Source of the DNA: Crocinitomicaceae bacterium
GTDB lineage: Bacteria > Bacteroidota > Bacteroidia > Flavobacteriales_D > Crocinitomicaceae
Length of the DNA: 10,774 nucleotides
Direction of reading: 5' to 3'
Assembly: GCA_013215515.1 (NCBI GenBank)
Contig: JABSPC010000155.1
Location: 1 to 10,774 of the forward strand
The notes under the pieces are model-generated. The model was not told the origin of the DNA, made no database searches, and was given only the letters and a program-made list of their open reading frames with translations. The position numbers were made by a program, and so were the translations under genes. Positions 7,777-10,774 of this stretch are shown one piece after another; the stretch's first letter is position 1, and the number at the start of each line of letters is the position of its first letter.

Positions 7777-8352
7777 ATGTTTTTAGAGCATTTTCCAACA
7801 GAAGGAACGAGACACGGATGGATTGAAATAGTCTGTGGATCAATGTTCTCCGGTAAAACTGAAGAGCTTATTCGTAGGCTTAAACGTGCGGAATTCGCCA
7901 ATCAAAAAATCCTGTTGGTTAAGCCAACAATAGACGACAGGTACCACAAAGAAAAAGTTGTGAGTCATCAAGGGACAAGTTTTGAAGCTATTTGCGTTTC
8001 AAGTTCGACTGAAATTTTCGATCTCTGGAAAAAGGAGCGGGTTGTTGCTATTGATGAAGCGCAGTTTTTCGATGAGGGCATTGTTGAAATTTGCAATGAT
8101 TTAGCTAAAAAAGGAGTTCGTGTAATCGTTGCTGGATTGGACATGGATTTCACTGGCGAACCCTTTGGCCCAATGCCTCGTCTACTTGCCATTGCGGAGT
8201 ACGTAACCAAAGTTCACGCTATTTGCGTTTCTTGCGGTGATCTTGCCCAATTTTCACACAGAACGGTTAAAGAGAAAGAACAAGTGCTCGTTGGCGCAGT
8301 GGAACAGTACAAACCACTCTGTAGAATGTGTTACAACAAAATATCACATTGA
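7777..8352 (+). CDS. tdk: Thymidine kinase (type II, zinc-containing)
   Basis: The protein has 191 residues, the usual size for bacterial type II thymidine kinase, which phosphorylates thymidine to dTMP with ATP in the salvage pathway. It shows the P-loop GSMFSGKTEELIRRL (21-35), the DEAQFF motif (93-98) with Glu94 as the expected catalytic base, GLDMDF (120-125), FGPM (130-133), and four structural zinc cysteines in two CxxC pairs (150/153 and 182/185). The tail YKPLCRMCY (178-186) matches the region that closes over thymidine. All key residues are present, so it should be active. The ATG at 7777 is the natural start and follows a promoter-like TTG-N19-TTTG arrangement. Its TGA stop overlaps a TTG start of murF-alr, which suggests one operon and translational coupling. 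Confidence 0.96.
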   Translation: MFLEHFPTEGTRHGWIEIVCGSMFSGKTEELIRRLKRAEFANQKILLVKPTIDDRYHKEKVVSHQGTSFEAICVSSSTEIFDLWKKERVVAIDEAQFFDEGIVEICNDLAKKGVRVIVAGLDMDFTGEPFGPMPRLLAIAEYVTKVHAICVSCGDLAQFSHRTVKEKEQVLVGAVEQYKPLCRMCYNKISH

Positions 8353-10622
8353 AATTAGACTTATCATATCAGGATTTATCCTCAATATTTACGACTTCGT
8401 TACCAAAATCAACGTTAACGATTGAGTCAGTTGCATTCGATACTCGAAAGATTATTAATGGAAACAACTCGTTGTTCTTCGCTTTGAAAGGAGAGTTCAG
8501 AGATGGGCATGAGTACATCAATGAAGCGTATAGCAAAGGAGTTCGCACTTTCGTTGTGTCAAAACCGATTCTGGAAGAATTAAGGGGAGCAACTTTTATT
8601 CAAGTTGATGATCCGATTAAGGCACTACAAGTTTTGGCCAAAAATCACAGGGAACAATTTTCATATCCAATCGTAGCAATAACAGGAAGTGCTGGAAAAA
8701 CAATCACCAAAGAATGGCTGAGTCAGTTACTTGGTGTAAAATATAAAGTGATTCGAAGTCCCAAAAGTTATAATTCGCAGCTCGGCGTGGCGTTATCACT
8801 TTTAGAATTAAACGAGTCCGCAGATCTTGCCATAATCGAGGCTGGAATATCTCAATCTGGTGAGATGGATCTTTTGGAAACGATGATTCAACCAACCATA
8901 GGGATTCTTACTTCTATTGGTTCCGCACATCGAGACAATTTCAATTCACCAAGTGAGCATTTGAATGAAAAGCTCGTCCTATTTAGAAATGCGCGAAAGG
9001 TATTTTATCACGATCCCATTCAACTTGAAGAGGTTCCTGAAAATTTTCAGAGTGTAAAAACAAAGGAATATGCTTCATTACTGGAAACTATCAGTTTTGA
9101 TGACGAAATCAGTCGAGTGAATGCATCTATGGCAATAGCCTGTGCGAAAGAGTTTGATTTGAATGATGATGAAATTAAAGAACAACTCGGAGAATTGGAC
9201 CGCATTGCATTGCGATTAGAAACATTTAACGGCGTTCACAACTCAATTATAATTAACGATACGTACAATCTTGACTTAGACGCTTTTAGATCTTCTTTAG
9301 AATATCAATTGAGCATAGCTAAAGGAAAAGACCGGGTTGTAATTATTGGAACGGACGGCGATACTTCAAAAATTGAATCGCTTCTTTCAGAATTTGAACC
9401 TATTAAAGTTCATTTTTTAGATTCTGCTGAAAAGGGAATTGAAACATTCGAAAATGCTGTGGTTCTTGTCAAAGGAAAAAGAGCAATGCATATGGAACGT
9501 TATGCACTTCGATTGAGATCTAAGAAGCATCAAACTTATGTTGAAATTGACTTAAACGCCATTAAAAATAACATCAGCTATTTCAACAAACAACTTCCAG
9601 ACACTACGAAGATATTAGCGATGGTTAAAGCTTCGTCCTATGGATCTGGAATTGAACAAATCGGTCAATATTTAGAGCGAATAGGCATTAATTACTTAGG
9701 CGTAGCTTATGCAGATGAGGGCGTTGAATTGCGACGAGTCGGAGTTAAAACTCCAATTCTTGTAATGAATTCAGAAGAATATGGATTCGAAGAATGCATC
9801 CAACATAACCTTGCGCCTTGTATTTACAGTACAACCCAACTGGATAAGTTCGTAAAGCAATTGATTTATGAGGGGAAATCCAATTATCCGATTCACATCA
9901 AAATAGAAACTGGGATGAACCGTCTTGGATTTCAAATGGATGAATTGGATTCATTAATTGAGATGATAAACTCTCAGCCAGAGGTTCAAATCGAAACTGT
10001 TTATTCGCATTTGGCCAATTCTGATGATCCTAACTCAGCATTTATTCATGAACAAGTTGAGGAATTCAAAAATGCGATTAGCTTCTTGAAAAGCCATATA
10101 AACTACTCTTTTGAGTGCCATATCCTAAATTCTGAGGGAATTTTAAACCATCCTGAATATCATTTCGACATGGTGCGATTGGGCATTGGAATGTATGGCT
10201 ATAGCTCTTCAGGAAAACATGCTGCGCAATTAACGCCTGCCGTGACTTGGTACAGTGCCATTTCTCAAATCAAAAAGGTAAACGCTGGAATTTCAATTGG
10301 CTACGACAGAAAAGGAATTGCTGATCACGATATGAATATTGCCATAATTCCCGTTGGATATGCCGATGGATTTAAAAGATCATTGAGCAAAGGAAAGGGC
10401 GGCGTTTACATTCAAAATCAATTCTGCCCAGTTGTTGGGAATGTTTGTATGGATATGATCATGGTCAATTTAGGAAGCTTATCCGTCACTGAAGGCGAGC
10501 CCGTTCAAATCATTGGATCGAACCAAAGCGTGACCGATCTTGCCGACAAGATGGAGACCATCGCATACGAAGTTCTTACAGGAATTTCTAAGCGAGTTCA
10601 TCGTGTTTACTTGGAAGATTGA
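8349..10622 (+). CDS. murF-alr: Bifunctional MurF ligase / alanine racemase fusion
   Basis: No ATG lies near the 5' end. I prefer the TTG at 8349, which overlaps the tdk stop as TTGA and gives 757 residues starting MKLDLSYQDLSSIF; a GTG at 8328 would add seven residues. The first ~390 residues are a MurF ligase, which joins D-Ala-D-Ala to the UDP-MurNAc-tripeptide: P-loop ITGSAGKTITKE (111-122), RSPKSYNSQLGV (136-147), EAGISQSGEM (164-173), GSAH with His194, candidate carbamylated Lys208, and NDTYN (303-307). From about 394 (HQTYVEIDLNAI) it is an alanine racemase: PLP lysine Lys427 in MVKASSYGSG, GMNRLGF (522-528), catalytic Tyr652 in SIGYDRKG, PVGYADGF (668-675) and VGNVCMDM (696-703). It thus makes D-alanine and uses its dipeptide. 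This fusion is common in Bacteroidota. The MurF half looks about 50 residues shorter than the roughly 450 typical, mainly between the catalytic centre and NDTYN and in the C-terminal subdomain. Confidence 0.93.
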   Translation: MKLDLSYQDLSSIFTTSLPKSTLTIESVAFDTRKIINGNNSLFFALKGEFRDGHEYINEAYSKGVRTFVVSKPILEELRGATFIQVDDPIKALQVLAKNHREQFSYPIVAITGSAGKTITKEWLSQLLGVKYKVIRSPKSYNSQLGVALSLLELNESADLAIIEAGISQSGEMDLLETMIQPTIGILTSIGSAHRDNFNSPSEHLNEKLVLFRNARKVFYHDPIQLEEVPENFQSVKTKEYASLLETISFDDEISRVNASMAIACAKEFDLNDDEIKEQLGELDRIALRLETFNGVHNSIIINDTYNLDLDAFRSSLEYQLSIAKGKDRVVIIGTDGDTSKIESLLSEFEPIKVHFLDSAEKGIETFENAVVLVKGKRAMHMERYALRLRSKKHQTYVEIDLNAIKNNISYFNKQLPDTTKILAMVKASSYGSGIEQIGQYLERIGINYLGVAYADEGVELRRVGVKTPILVMNSEEYGFEECIQHNLAPCIYSTTQLDKFVKQLIYEGKSNYPIHIKIETGMNRLGFQMDELDSLIEMINSQPEVQIETVYSHLANSDDPNSAFIHEQVEEFKNAISFLKSHINYSFECHILNSEGILNHPEYHFDMVRLGIGMYGYSSSGKHAAQLTPAVTWYSAISQIKKVNAGISIGYDRKGIADHDMNIAIIPVGYADGFKRSLSKGKGGVYIQNQFCPVVGNVCMDMIMVNLGSLSVTEGEPVQIIGSNQSVTDLADKMETIAYEVLTGISKRVHRVYLED

Positions 10623-10707
10623 TTAGACCGGTTGCAAGCTCCCTTTTGGATATTAGATCGTTCGTTCCTCACTTTTAGATCGCTTCGCTCTTAGACTTTG
10701 GGCCATC
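10623..10707. repeat. TTAGA-type intergenic repeat cluster B
   Basis: This second convergent junction has four TTAGA pentamers, all on the plus strand, starting at 10623, 10653, 10675 and 10691, separated by short GC-richer spacers such as cgcttcgctc. Bases 10653-10676 are the exact reverse complement of 1227-1250 in cluster A (24 of 24), and ggatattagatcg at 10648-10660 also occurs at 1157-1169. No strong terminator hairpin is visible for either flanking gene. Confidence 0.65.
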
Positions 10708-10774
10708 CTACTCGACAACCAATTTCCTTATTTTCATTCCATATTTAACAAGGTAAATGCCGCTTGGAATGGTA
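10708..10774 (-). CDS. C-terminal end of a protein with T9SS type A-like sorting domain (partial)
   Basis: Reading the minus strand from the right edge gives 21 codons ending at TAG (10710-10708). They encode the pattern PSGIYLVKYG followed by RKLVVE and stop. That is the typical last two beta strands of a T9SS type A sorting domain (SGxYLV...G....KLVV). The rest of the gene lies outside the window, so the mature protein is unknown. The call rests on a short but characteristic stretch. Like the giant secreted protein, it ends next to a TTAGA repeat cluster. Confidence 0.65.
   Translation of the reverse strand, partial: TIPSGIYLVKYGMKIRKLVVE

Noticed and set aside
8237..8425. Plus-strand 62-codon frame bridging tdk and murF-alr
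   Set aside because: Lies in another frame across two well-supported genes; no recognisable product.
1227..10676. Inverted 24-base match at both ends as terminal repeats of a 9.4-kb mobile element
   Set aside because: The interval holds housekeeping genes (tdk, murF-alr) and no transposase or integrase; the right copy is embedded in a larger cluster of similar words. A dispersed repeat explains it better.
1..10774. CRISPR array, tRNA, rRNA or defence system
   Set aside because: No regularly spaced direct repeats with unique spacers, no tRNA-like cloverleaf or conserved rRNA stretches, and no nuclease, toxin or restriction gene motifs were seen in any frame. TTAGA words are irregularly spaced and lack spacer structure.

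Overview
The window looks like chromosomal DNA of a marine or freshwater member of the Bacteroidota, most likely order Flavobacteriales (Cryomorphaceae/Crocinitomicaceae-like). The evidence is a fused murF-alr gene, a type IX secretion (T9SS) C-terminal sorting domain on a very large exported protein, the remnant of a second such domain at the right edge, signal peptides ending in ...FSQ/...FGQ, promoter-like TAnnTTTG boxes, weak Shine-Dalgarno sequences and low GC. The genus cannot be fixed from the sequence alone.

Layout. Bases 1-1143 (+) hold most of a membrane sensor histidine kinase whose start lies left of the window. A short convergent junction (1144-1288) is filled with TTAGA-type repeat words. 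Three genes then run on the minus strand (7595 down to 1289): an acidic, proline-rich conserved hypothetical protein; an exported M28 zinc aminopeptidase that overlaps it by 8 bases; and a 1354-residue exported protein with a T9SS-like C-terminal domain, which seems to have its own promoter. A divergent intergenic region (7596-7776) separates these from a plus-strand pair, thymidine kinase (tdk) and the murF-alr fusion, which overlap at a TTGA. The window ends in a second repeat-filled convergent junction (10623-10707) and the last 21 codons of another minus-strand gene with a T9SS-type C-terminus.

How the genes relate. tdk and murF-alr are housekeeping genes (dTMP salvage; D-alanine supply and its addition to the peptidoglycan precursor). 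The minus-strand group is directed to the envelope or outside: an exported peptidase and a giant secreted protein of unknown function. The kinase has no response regulator in view, so its pathway is unknown.

Most worth a second look: the two convergent junctions share a perfect 24-base match in opposite orientation and a modular TTAGA vocabulary; the MurF half of the fusion looks about 50 residues short; the hypothetical gene coupled to the M28 peptidase has an internal duplication and a compact conserved-looking C-terminal domain; and the partial right-edge gene is easily missed. I see no mobile element, CRISPR array, phage gene, defence system or RNA gene. Apart from the repeats and the unknown proteins this is an ordinary chromosomal region.
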